A stretch of 56,000 bases of DNA, taken from an uncultured Pelagibacteraceae bacterium. Lineage in GTDB: Bacteria; Pseudomonadota; Alphaproteobacteria; Pelagibacterales; Pelagibacteraceae. Below the pieces are notes generated by a model that made no database searches, was not told the DNA's origin, and saw nothing but the letters and a program-made list of their open reading frames with translations. Below, one piece after another: positions 47,172 to 55,372 of this stretch. The stretch covers positions 1 through 56,000 of the forward strand of contig CACIYJ010000003.1 in assembly GCA_902590845.1 (NCBI GenBank). The letters are read 5' to 3'. Position 1 is the first letter of the stretch. The number at the start of each line of letters is the position of its first letter. The translations under genes and the position numbers were made by a program.

Positions 47172-47233
47172 AGTAGAGCAGTACCCTGAAAAGGTATGTG
47201 TCGTAAGTGCGATTCTTACCAAGGCCACTACCA
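47172..47233 (+). other. Partial tRNA-Phe-like copy in the fhs leader
   Basis: This 62-nt segment matches 46307-46368 at 57 positions: the D-stem 3' side, anticodon arm with GAA, variable loop, T arm and acceptor 3' side. Four of five differences are two base-pair swaps in the T-stem (GTTTG/CAAAC to GTAAG/CTTAC), so pairing is preserved; the fifth turns the terminal CCA into CTA. The 5' acceptor strand and D-stem 5' side are missing. It ends 12 nt before the fhs ATG. Confidence 0.85.
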
Positions 47234-47245
47234 AGTTATGATTGA

Positions 47246-48931
47246 ATGAGTAAAATTAAATCTGATATCGAAATAGCAAGAGCAGCAGATATTAAACCAA
47301 TTGGTGATGTGCTTGCCAAATCTAATATTCTCGATGATCCTTTTGCTTTCAGTCCTATGGGACGCCATATAGCAAAACTTAATTTAGAATATATCTCCAC
47401 ATTAAAAGAAAAAAAAAGTAATTTAATTTTGGTTACCGCAATAACTCCGACTCCTGCCGGAGAAGGAAAGACAACAACTTCCGTTGGCCTTAGTGATGGC
47501 TTAAATAAAATTGGAAAACAATCGATAGTTTGTTTAAGAGAACCTAGTCTGGGACCTTCATTTGGAATGAAGGGTGGAGCGGCAGGCGGTGGTTATGCGC
47601 AGGTTATTCCAATGGAACAAATCAATTTACATTTCACTGGAGATTTTCACGCAATAACTTCAGCTCATAATTTACTTTCAGCCTTAATAGACAATCATAT
47701 TTATTGGGGAAATAAATTAAATATAGATCCTGAAAATATAGTGTGGAAACGAGTAGTGGATTTAAATGACCGTGCTCTTAGAAAGATAGAAATTAACTTG
47801 GAAAAATTAAAAGCTAATACTCCTAGAAACGATAGCTTTGATATTACTGTTGCTTCAGAAGTAATGGCAATTTTCTGTTTATCGAATAGCATACAAGAAT
47901 TAGAAGAAAAAATTGGCAATATTACTGTTGCATATTCAAAAGATAAAAAACCTATATATGCAAAAGATTTAAAAGCCCAAGGCCCGATGACAGTACTACT
48001 TAAAGAAGCTGTTAGGCCTAATGTTGTGCAAACTCTTGAAAATAATTTAGCTATTATTCATGGTGGGCCATTTGCAAATATTGCTCATGGATGTAATTCA
48101 ATTCTTGCGACAAAAACTGCTTTAAAACTATCTGAATACGTTATTACAGAAGCAGGTTTTGGCGCTGACCTTGGAGCTGAAAAATTTTTAGATATCAAGT
48201 GCCGTAAAGCAGGAATTCAACCTAGTTGCGTAGTTCTTGTTGCAACAATAAGAGCTTTAAAAATGCATGGCGGAGTAGAGAAAGATGATCTTAAAAAAGA
48301 AAATCTAAAGGCACTTAAAAAAGGATTACCTAACCTTGAAAGGCATATTGAAAATATTAAGAAATTTGGTTTAGACGTAGTTGTAGCAATTAATCATTTT
48401 GTTACTGATACTGACAGCGAAGTTAAAATTATCCAAGACCATTGTTCAAAACTTGAAGTTAAAGTAAGTCTTTGCACGCATTGGTCAGATGGTGGAAATG
48501 GAACTAAAGATTTAGCTAATAATGTAGTTGAATTGTGCAAGAAGAGCGACAAAAGTAAATTTAAATACTTGTATTCCGATGAAACCCCAATTTTGGAAAA
48601 AATAGAAAAAATTGCAAAAGAAATTTATAAAGCCAAAGGAATAGAGGTAGATGAAAAGACCAAAGAACAAGTTAAAAAAATAGAGCAGGCTGGATTTGGA
48701 AAATTTCCAGTTTGTATTGCAAAAACACAATATAGCTTTTCTACAGATCCAAAATTAAAAGGAGCTCCATCAGGTCATACGTTATCTGTTAGGGAAGTAA
48801 GATTATCTAGTGGAGTAGAATTTTTAGTTGTTGTTTGCGGATCTATAATGACTATGCCAGGTCTTCCAAGATTACCAGCTGCTGATAATATTAGATTAAA
48901 TAAAAAAGGTGAGATCGAAGGTTTATTTTAG
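47246..48931 (+). CDS. fhs: Formate-tetrahydrofolate ligase
   Basis: This 561-residue enzyme interconverts formate plus THF plus ATP with 10-formyl-THF. The P-loop-like [10 protein letters not shown] lies at 69-78; [18 protein letters not shown] and [13 protein letters not shown] are family signatures. In C1-oxidising bacteria it can run in reverse to yield formate and ATP. It converges on the formate dehydrogenase gene with 1 bp between the stop codons. No Shine-Dalgarno site is evident; the leader instead carries a tRNA-Phe-like segment. Confidence 0.97.
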   Translation: MSKIKSDIEIARAADIKPIGDVLAKSNILDDPFAFSPMGRHIAKLNLEYISTLKEKKSNLILVTAITPTPAGEGKTTTSVGLSDGLNKIGKQSIVCLREPSLGPSFGMKGGAAGGGYAQVIPMEQINLHFTGDFHAITSAHNLLSALIDNHIYWGNKLNIDPENIVWKRVVDLNDRALRKIEINLEKLKANTPRNDSFDITVASEVMAIFCLSNSIQELEEKIGNITVAYSKDKKPIYAKDLKAQGPMTVLLKEAVRPNVVQTLENNLAIIHGGPFANIAHGCNSILATKTALKLSEYVITEAGFGADLGAEKFLDIKCRKAGIQPSCVVLVATIRALKMHGGVEKDDLKKENLKALKKGLPNLERHIENIKKFGLDVVVAINHFVTDTDSEVKIIQDHCSKLEVKVSLCTHWSDGGNGTKDLANNVVELCKKSDKSKFKYLYSDETPILEKIEKIAKEIYKAKGIEVDEKTKEQVKKIEQAGFGKFPVCIAKTQYSFSTDPKLKGAPSGHTLSVREVRLSSGVEFLVVVCGSIMTMPGLPRLPAADNIRLNKKGEIEGLF

Positions 48932-48932
48932 A

Positions 48933-50132
48933 TTACTTTTTTTTATATTTAGCCGCTTCTTCTGATCCACCAGTTGCACTCCCTTTACTATAAGAATGAG
49001 CACCCATTCCAGCAAGCTGGCCATTCTGAACGATTAAATAAGGATCTCTAATTGGTTTTTTATCGAAGAAACATTCAAGAATTTCTCTAACACCTGCAGC
49101 ATATCTGTATTGAGCTGATAAAGAAGTTCCAGAAGTGTGTGGTGTCATTCCGTGATTAGGCATTGATCTCCAAGCATGATCATTTGGCGCTGGTTGAGGA
49201 AACCATACATCTCCTGCATAACCGCTTAATTGACCAGATTTAAGAGCTTTGGCAATAGCTTCTCTATTACAAATTTTTCCTCTTGCAGTATTAACGATAT
49301 ACGCACCTTTTTTCATTTTGCTAATTAATTTATCATCAAATAAATTTTCAGTTTCAGGGTGAAGCGGACAGTTTATTGTCACAACATCACAAACTTTAAC
49401 TAAAGACTCCACAGAGTCGTGAAATGTAAGATTTAATTCTTTTTCAACAGAATCTGGCAATTTGTGTCTATCGAAATAATGTAGGTGAACATCAAATGGT
49501 TTCATTTTTCTTAATGCGTCTAAACCAATACGTCCAGCAGCAACTGTTCCAATATGCATACCTTCAACATCATAAGATCTTTGAACGGCATCAGCAATAT
49601 TCCAACCACCTGCTTTTACGATTGCATGTTGGTTGTGGTAATCTCTAACCAACGATAAAATCATCATTACAATGTGTTCTGCTACTGATCTAGAATTACA
49701 ATAAGTAACCTCAACTACATCTACCTTATTATCCATGGCAGCCTGTAAATCAACGTGATCTGATCCAATACCTGCAGTAATTGCCATTTTTAATTTTTTT
49801 GCAGACTCCATTTTTTTTCTAGTTAAATAATATGGCCAGAAAGGTTGCGATATAACAATATCAGCATCTACAAGTTCCTTGTCTGCTTTACAGCCTTTTG
49901 CGTCTTTGTCTGAAGTTACAACTAATGTATGGCCGTTTGATTCTAGAAACTTTCTTAAACCCAGCTCTCCTGAAACACATCCCAACAATTCCCCAGGATT
50001 AAAATCTATCCCTTTAGGCGTTGGCAGTGTCATCCCATCAGGATATTTATCTAGTTTTGGCAAACTAGATAAAGGGTAGCTTTTTGGCATTCCCCCTTTG
50101 GGATCATCGTATAAAACACAGAGTATTTTCAT
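48933..50132 (-). CDS. fdh: NAD-dependent formate dehydrogenase
   Basis: This 399-residue D-2-hydroxyacid dehydrogenase-family enzyme oxidises formate to CO2 with NAD+. The family is recognised by PFWPYYLTRKKM, ITAGIGSDHVDL (formate-binding Asn replaced in context by the downstream TYCNSRSVAEH), the NAD motif AAGRIGL, the catalytic Arg in NTARGKI, and PQPAPNDHAWRSM with the catalytic His in MTPHTSGTS. It completes the C1 oxidation route with fhs and the divergent MetF/GcvT genes. Confidence 0.95.
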   Translation of the reverse strand: MKILCVLYDDPKGGMPKSYPLSSLPKLDKYPDGMTLPTPKGIDFNPGELLGCVSGELGLRKFLESNGHTLVVTSDKDAKGCKADKELVDADIVISQPFWPYYLTRKKMESAKKLKMAITAGIGSDHVDLQAAMDNKVDVVEVTYCNSRSVAEHIVMMILSLVRDYHNQHAIVKAGGWNIADAVQRSYDVEGMHIGTVAAGRIGLDALRKMKPFDVHLHYFDRHKLPDSVEKELNLTFHDSVESLVKVCDVVTINCPLHPETENLFDDKLISKMKKGAYIVNTARGKICNREAIAKALKSGQLSGYAGDVWFPQPAPNDHAWRSMPNHGMTPHTSGTSLSAQYRYAAGVREILECFFDKKPIRDPYLIVQNGQLAGMGAHSYSKGSATGGSEEAAKYKKK

Positions 50133-50197
50133 TTTTTTTTTTATTTATTTGACTATTAACAAAAGGAAAAGTCAAACTTTTCTTGCATTGATTTTTC

Positions 50198-50227
50198 TGG
50201 ACACACCCTAGACTTCATTGATATATC
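50198..50227 (+). promoter_or_regulatory. Candidate promoter for the MetF-like/GcvT-like operon
   Basis: TGGACA (50198-50203) and TATATC (50222-50227) are 18 nt apart, upstream of the ATG at 50237. The implied leader is only a few nucleotides. The 104-bp gap also has to contain the divergent fdh promoter. Prediction from sequence only. Confidence 0.3.
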
Positions 50228-50236
50228 CCGAGAAAT

Positions 50237-50965
50237 ATGAAATTTTCATTAGAAATAACAATGAAGACAGACCTTTCGGTCCTACCGAAAGTTAAGGATG
50301 TTTACATAACAATGCTACCCGGCAATGATTTTAGGGACGTGGCTAACAAGGCAAAAGAACTAGTACAAAATGGGTTCAATCCGGTACCCCACTTTCCAGC
50401 TCGATCAATTAAGAATTTAAATGAATTAAAAGACTATGTTTCTATGTGTAAAGATTTTGGGGTAAAACAAGCTCTTGTTATTGGAGGGAGTAGCGAGCCC
50501 ACAGGAGATTACCACTGTTCGTTGCAAATATTAGAGAGTGGATTATTTGAGGGTTTGAAGATAGGAATCGCTGGACACCCAGACGGGTCTCCTGATATAT
50601 CCGATTCAGATTTAGAAAAAGCCATGAAAGATAAAACGCCATTTGCAGATTATATAGTTACACAATGGCTGTTAGACTCTCAGCCTATAGCTAAATTTAT
50701 TTCTAAACAAACTCTTCCAGTTCATGTTGGAATTACTGGGCCCTTAAAAATAAGCAGCTTATTAAAGTTTGCTAGTATTGTTGGTGCAAAAAATTCTCTA
50801 AATTTTCTTAAATCTAACGCAACTAAAGCTGTAGATTTATTGAAGCCTAAAGATCCAAATGATTTAATAGAAAATCTTAAAAAATTAACTGAGAATTTTC
50901 ATATTTATACTTTTGGAGGCTTAAAGGAAACAAACAAGTGGTTAGAAAAAAATAATTATGCCTAA
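50237..50965 (+). CDS. MetF-like methylenetetrahydrofolate reductase family protein
   Basis: This 242-residue protein has a reduced MTHFR-type TIM barrel: the first strand FSLEIT with the catalytic glutamate (Glu6), then VYITMLPG, NPVPHFPARSI, and ALVIGGSSEPTGDY for FAD binding. It is shorter than E. coli MetF (about 296 residues). Gene pairing with a GcvT-like demethylase suggests that it oxidises methyl-THF to methylene-THF. It overlaps the next gene by 8 nt. Direction of reaction is inferred from context. Confidence 0.85.
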   Translation: MKFSLEITMKTDLSVLPKVKDVYITMLPGNDFRDVANKAKELVQNGFNPVPHFPARSIKNLNELKDYVSMCKDFGVKQALVIGGSSEPTGDYHCSLQILESGLFEGLKIGIAGHPDGSPDISDSDLEKAMKDKTPFADYIVTQWLLDSQPIAKFISKQTLPVHVGITGPLKISSLLKFASIVGAKNSLNFLKSNATKAVDLLKPKDPNDLIENLKKLTENFHIYTFGGLKETNKWLEKNNYA

Positions 50966-52331
50966 AAAAGTTCCAAATTCTTATAAAGTTGAAAAAGTAA
51001 ATTACGACAAAGTAAGACACGAAACATCAGTAGATCAATCAGATAGACAAGTTCCATACAATCTAAGACAAAGCGGACCAACAAAAGTAGAGATGTTAAT
51101 TTCAACACGTGTAAGAAAATCACCTTACTGGCATCTGTCAATGAAAGCAGGATGCTGGAGAGCTACAGTTTATAACCGTATTTATCATCCACGAGGTTAC
51201 GTTAGACCTGAAAAAGGTGGAGCAATGGTAGAATACCAAGCGATTAAAAAACACGTAACTATGTGGAATGTAGCAGTAGAAAGACAAATAAGAGTTAAAG
51301 GACCTGATGCAGAAAAATTTACAGACTATGTAATTACAAGAGATGCTACAAAAATCTCAACAATGAGAGGTCGTTACGTTATTCTTTGTAATTATAAAGG
51401 CGGAGTTCTTAATGATCCAGTTTTAATGAGAATAGCCGAAGATGAATTTTGGTTTAGTTTATCAGATTCTGACATTGGTTTATATTTACAAGGTGTTAAT
51501 GCAGACAAAAGATTTAACGTTGAGATAGATGAAATTGATGCATGTCCAGTTCAAATACAAGGACCTAAATCAAAAGCGTTAATGAATGATTTAATAGGAA
51601 ATCAAGTTGATCTAGATAACATGCCATTTTATGGCCTGGCAGAAGCAAAAGTAGGTGGTAGAAGCTGTGTTATTTCCCAATCAGGATTTTCTGGAGAAGC
51701 TGGTTATGAAATTTATCTTCGAAATGCAACTTTATATGCAGAAGATATGTGGAATGCTGTACTTAAAGCAGGAAAAAAACATAAGTTGATGGTAATAGCT
51801 CCAGCTCACCACAGAAGAATTCAAGCAGGAATATTATCTTGGGGACAAGATATGGATCACGAACACAATCCTTTTCAATGCAACCTAGGTTATCAAGTAT
51901 CTTTATCTGGAAAAGGTGAATGGAATAAACAATCAGACTATGTTGGTAAAGAGGCTTTAGAGAAAATGAAACAACAAATTAAAAATGGAGAAAAGCCTTA
52001 CAAGTTGCAACTTGTTGGTTTAGAACTTGGAGGAAAACCAATAGAAGATTATGCAAATGATTTTTATCTAATATCAAATGCTAATGGCGGTAAACTAGTG
52101 GGCTACATAACATCACCTTGGTATCATCCTGAAAAAGGAAAAAATATTGCAATGGGTTATGTTCCATTTGAAGGAAACTTAAATAACAATGGTTTTCCAA
52201 TTGGTAATTTTGGAAAAAAATATAAAGTGCATTTGCCAAAAAAATATTCTAGTAAACCTGTTGACGCTGTAGTTGTTCCAATTCCATTTACAGAGTCCTT
52301 TAATGCAAATACTAGAGAGGTTAAAAAATAA
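50958..52331 (+). CDS. GcvT-family THF-dependent aminomethyltransferase/demethylase (DmdA-like)
   Basis: This 457-residue protein has the GcvT fold: a folate-binding N-terminal domain (MWNVAVERQIRVKGPDAEKF; DYVITRDATKI), then SGFSGEAGYEIYLR and the C-terminal barrel (GKEALEKM, VGYITSPWYHPEKGKNIAMGYV). It is longer than glycine-cleavage T-protein and has no gcvH or gcvP neighbours. The family includes dimethylsulfoniopropionate and aromatic O-demethylases. Beside MetF-like, fhs and fdh genes it most likely demethylates a methylated osmolyte or ether and passes the methyl group to THF. Substrate unknown. Confidence 0.85.
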   Translation: MPKKVPNSYKVEKVNYDKVRHETSVDQSDRQVPYNLRQSGPTKVEMLISTRVRKSPYWHLSMKAGCWRATVYNRIYHPRGYVRPEKGGAMVEYQAIKKHVTMWNVAVERQIRVKGPDAEKFTDYVITRDATKISTMRGRYVILCNYKGGVLNDPVLMRIAEDEFWFSLSDSDIGLYLQGVNADKRFNVEIDEIDACPVQIQGPKSKALMNDLIGNQVDLDNMPFYGLAEAKVGGRSCVISQSGFSGEAGYEIYLRNATLYAEDMWNAVLKAGKKHKLMVIAPAHHRRIQAGILSWGQDMDHEHNPFQCNLGYQVSLSGKGEWNKQSDYVGKEALEKMKQQIKNGEKPYKLQLVGLELGGKPIEDYANDFYLISNANGGKLVGYITSPWYHPEKGKNIAMGYVPFEGNLNNNGFPIGNFGKKYKVHLPKKYSSKPVDAVVVPIPFTESFNANTREVKK

Positions 52332-52771
52332 TTAAAAAAGAATTTTATAAAATATTTAAACCACAGTTAACCCCAAAAAAAATGTTGGAGCTTGGAGTAT
52401 TTGGTGGAGCATATTTTGTTGATGGCAGCATTAAAGAATTTCCTAAATTCTGGTTTACAAAAGCAAAAATAAGCAAAACTTTTGATGTTAATTTAAATCG
52501 TTTTAAAATTGAGTCTGGTTTATCCAGAAAAGAATGGATTAATAAAGGTTGGATTTTTAAGGAAGACCCTTTGGGTTGGTTTCAATGGTTTTGTAGATTT
52601 AAAAACGGAAGAAGAATTCCAGAAATGGATCAAATTCAAATTAAGAGATGGAAAGCTTTTGGTGATAGACACGCTCCTGCAATAAAAAAAAATTGTGAAG
52701 AAGGTGACATGCAATGCAGAAGAAGACAAAGACAAGCTTTATTGCAATGGGCTTATAATCCGTTTTTTTAA
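52331..52771 (+). CDS. Conserved protein of unknown function, probable ATT start
   Basis: The conventional ATG is at 52382 (129 residues), but the open frame continues upstream to an ATT at 52331 that overlaps the preceding TAA by one base. The extension reads KKEFYKIFKPQLTPKK before MLELGVFGG. As I recall homologues, a similar proline-rich LTPxxM segment precedes this point, which would make 146 residues. The C-terminal region has WFQWFCRFKNGRR, ending CRRRQRQALLQWAY. No signal or membrane segment; function unknown. It is coupled to the demethylase gene. Confidence 0.75.
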   Translation: MKKEFYKIFKPQLTPKKMLELGVFGGAYFVDGSIKEFPKFWFTKAKISKTFDVNLNRFKIESGLSRKEWINKGWIFKEDPLGWFQWFCRFKNGRRIPEMDQIQIKRWKAFGDRHAPAIKKNCEEGDMQCRRRQRQALLQWAYNPFF

Positions 52772-52772
52772 A

Positions 52773-55328
52773 TTATACTGAACCACAACAATGTTTATAT
52801 TTTTTTCCTGAACCACAGGGACATTTTTCATTTCTTCCAATTTTTTTATTATCCGAGGATATTTCTGTTGATTTTTCTTTTCTCTCTTCTTCATTTGGGA
52901 CAACAATATTGAGGTTAAGTAAAAATTTTATAACATCATTTTTTATTTTTTCTAATAATCCTTCGAAAAGAGTGAAAGATTCTTTTTTAAATTCAGACAA
53001 AGGATCTTTTTGTCCATATGATCTTAAACCTATTACTTGCCTTAGTTGTTCTAAATATTGCAAATGTGATCTCCAAGCAAAGTCAATGATTTGTAAAAAT
53101 ATCTTTTTTTCCAAATCGTTATTTTCGTCACTACCAATTATACTTGTTCTTTCTTTCTTTTTAGACAAGTAAAGATTTTTAATTTTTTCATCAAATTGTT
53201 CTTTATTTAGCGATGCCATAGATATTAATTCTTTATCATTAATAACGTTTCCAGTAGTACTTTTCATAGAAGCAAGATAACCTTTTTCATCATTTGATTT
53301 TTGATAAATATTTTTTAACGTTTCTAAACTGATCAAAACTTCATTTAAAAAATCTTCTAATATTTTTTCAATGTTTTTATTTTTTAAAATTTTTAATCTT
53401 TGAGAAAATATTACTTGTCTTTGGTCATTCATCACATCATCAAATTTGATTAAAGTTTTTCTGATATCAAAATTTCTTGATTCAACTTTTTTTTGAGCTC
53501 TTTCCATGGCTTTATTAATCCATGGGTGGTCGATTGATTCATTTTCTTTAAGCCCTAATTTTTTTAGCATTCCATCAATAGAATCTCCGCCAAAAATTCT
53601 CATTAATTCATCTTGAAGACTTATAAAAAATATTGAACTTCCAGGGTCTCCCTGTCTTCCCGCTCTACCTCTTAGTTGGTTGTCAATTCTTCTGCTTTCG
53701 TGTCTTTCTGTGCCAACAATAAATAAGCCTCCAAGTTCTTTAACTTTTGATTCATCTTTTTTGATTTGTTTGATGTTATTTATTTTTCCATCTTCAACAA
53801 AATCTTTGTTGCCTCCTAATTTTATATCTGTTCCACGTCCAGCCATATTTGTTGCAATAGTTACCGCATTAACTTTTCCAGCCTCTGCTATAATTTTAGC
53901 TTCTTTTTCATGTTGTTTTGCATTTAGCACATTATGTTTAATTTTTTTTTTATTTAAAAAATCAGAAATTTTTTCTGATTTTTCAATGCTTGTTGTGCCA
54001 ACTAAAACTGGCTGTCCTTTATTATTACATTCAATAATTTTATTAGTAATAGCATTATATTTTTCAGGTTCAGTTCTAAATATTTGATCGTTAAGATCTT
54101 TTCTTTGCATTTTTTTATTTGTGGGAATTGAAACAACATTTAGTTTATAAATGTCAAAAAATTCTTCAGCTTCCGTGATAGCGGTACCAGTCATGCCAGA
54201 TAATTTTTTATATAATCGAAAATAATTTTGATAAGTAACCGAAGCTAATGTTTGATTTTCTTCTTCAATCTGAACATTTTCTTTAGCTTCTAATGCTTGG
54301 TGCAATCCATCAGAGAATCTTCTGCCGTCCAAAACTCTACCGGTGAATTCATCAATGATCTGTACTTTTCCATCTCTAACAATATAGTCTGTATCTTTTT
54401 TAAAAAGCAGATTAGCTTTAAGAGCCTGATTTATGTGATGAACAAGGCTTAAATTTTCAGGATCGTAAAAATTATTATTTTTAAGAATTCTTTTTTGAAT
54501 AGATAATTTTTCAATTTTATCTATTCCTTGATCGGTTAAAATTGCATTTTTATTTTTTTCATCCAATTCAAAATCATTTTTTTGCAAATGTTTGATAAAT
54601 TCATTAGATATTGGATAGAGATTAGTTTTATCTTCCAATTTTCCTGAAATGATTAATGGCGTTCTTGATTCATCAATTAAAATGCTATCAACTTCATCGA
54701 CTATACAGTAATTGTGGTCTCTTTGAACCATGTCACCAAGCTCATACTTCATATTGTCTCTTAGATAATCAAATCCAAGTTCATTATTTGTGGCGTAGGT
54801 TATATCGCATTTATAATTTTCTTTTCTTTGTATGTCGTCTAAATCATTTGTTATACATCCAGTTGAAGTGCCCAAAAAATTGAAAACTTTACCCATCCAT
54901 TCAGAGTCTCTTTTTGCCAAATAATCATTTACAGTAACAATATGAACTCCTTTACCAGTTAATGAATTAAGATAAGCGGGAAGTGTAGAAACCAGGGTTT
55001 TACCTTCTCCTGTTTTCATTTCAGCAATTTTACCTTCATGCAAAATTATCCCACCAGCCAACTGAACATCATAGTGTCTTTCCCCCAATGTTCTTTTTGC
55101 AGCCTCTCTAATCAAAGCAAAACTTTCTGGAATAATACTATTGAGAGAGCTTCCTTCTTGTACTGATCGTTTTAAATTTAATGTTTTTTCTTTAAATTCA
55201 CCATCAGATAGGGATTGAATTGAACTCTCTTTACTGTTTATAGCAGAGATTAAATTCTTTGTTTTGTCTAATTCTTGTTGATTAGAGCTTTTAAATATTT
55301 TACTAAAAGTTCTTGTAAATACATTCAT
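52773..55328 (-). CDS. secA: Preprotein translocase ATPase SecA
   Basis: This 851-residue motor drives protein export through SecYEG. Walker A MKTGEGKTL (104-112), DEAD-like VDEVDSILIDESRTPLI, the preprotein cross-linking domain, NMAGRGTDIKLGG in NBD2 and a C-terminal SEC-C zinc motif CPCGSGKKYKHCC are all present. It is divergent from argJ with 44 bp between the starts, and converges on the conserved-unknown gene. Confidence 0.98.
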   Translation of the reverse strand: MNVFTRTFSKIFKSSNQQELDKTKNLISAINSKESSIQSLSDGEFKEKTLNLKRSVQEGSSLNSIIPESFALIREAAKRTLGERHYDVQLAGGIILHEGKIAEMKTGEGKTLVSTLPAYLNSLTGKGVHIVTVNDYLAKRDSEWMGKVFNFLGTSTGCITNDLDDIQRKENYKCDITYATNNELGFDYLRDNMKYELGDMVQRDHNYCIVDEVDSILIDESRTPLIISGKLEDKTNLYPISNEFIKHLQKNDFELDEKNKNAILTDQGIDKIEKLSIQKRILKNNNFYDPENLSLVHHINQALKANLLFKKDTDYIVRDGKVQIIDEFTGRVLDGRRFSDGLHQALEAKENVQIEEENQTLASVTYQNYFRLYKKLSGMTGTAITEAEEFFDIYKLNVVSIPTNKKMQRKDLNDQIFRTEPEKYNAITNKIIECNNKGQPVLVGTTSIEKSEKISDFLNKKKIKHNVLNAKQHEKEAKIIAEAGKVNAVTIATNMAGRGTDIKLGGNKDFVEDGKINNIKQIKKDESKVKELGGLFIVGTERHESRRIDNQLRGRAGRQGDPGSSIFFISLQDELMRIFGGDSIDGMLKKLGLKENESIDHPWINKAMERAQKKVESRNFDIRKTLIKFDDVMNDQRQVIFSQRLKILKNKNIEKILEDFLNEVLISLETLKNIYQKSNDEKGYLASMKSTTGNVINDKELISMASLNKEQFDEKIKNLYLSKKKERTSIIGSDENNDLEKKIFLQIIDFAWRSHLQYLEQLRQVIGLRSYGQKDPLSEFKKESFTLFEGLLEKIKNDVIKFLLNLNIVVPNEEERKEKSTEISSDNKKIGRNEKCPCGSGKKYKHCCGSV

Positions 55329-55372
55329 TATACTTCTATATATGTATTTATAATCTAAATTAAATAGTAATT

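Noticed and set aside
47150..47233. Second functional tRNA-Phe gene
   Set aside because: There is no 5' acceptor strand complementary to CAAGGCC and the D-stem 5' half is missing, so a cloverleaf cannot close.
53680..54883. Several open frames on the plus strand within secA
   Set aside because: Antisense shadows of the conserved SecA coding region; products show no family features.
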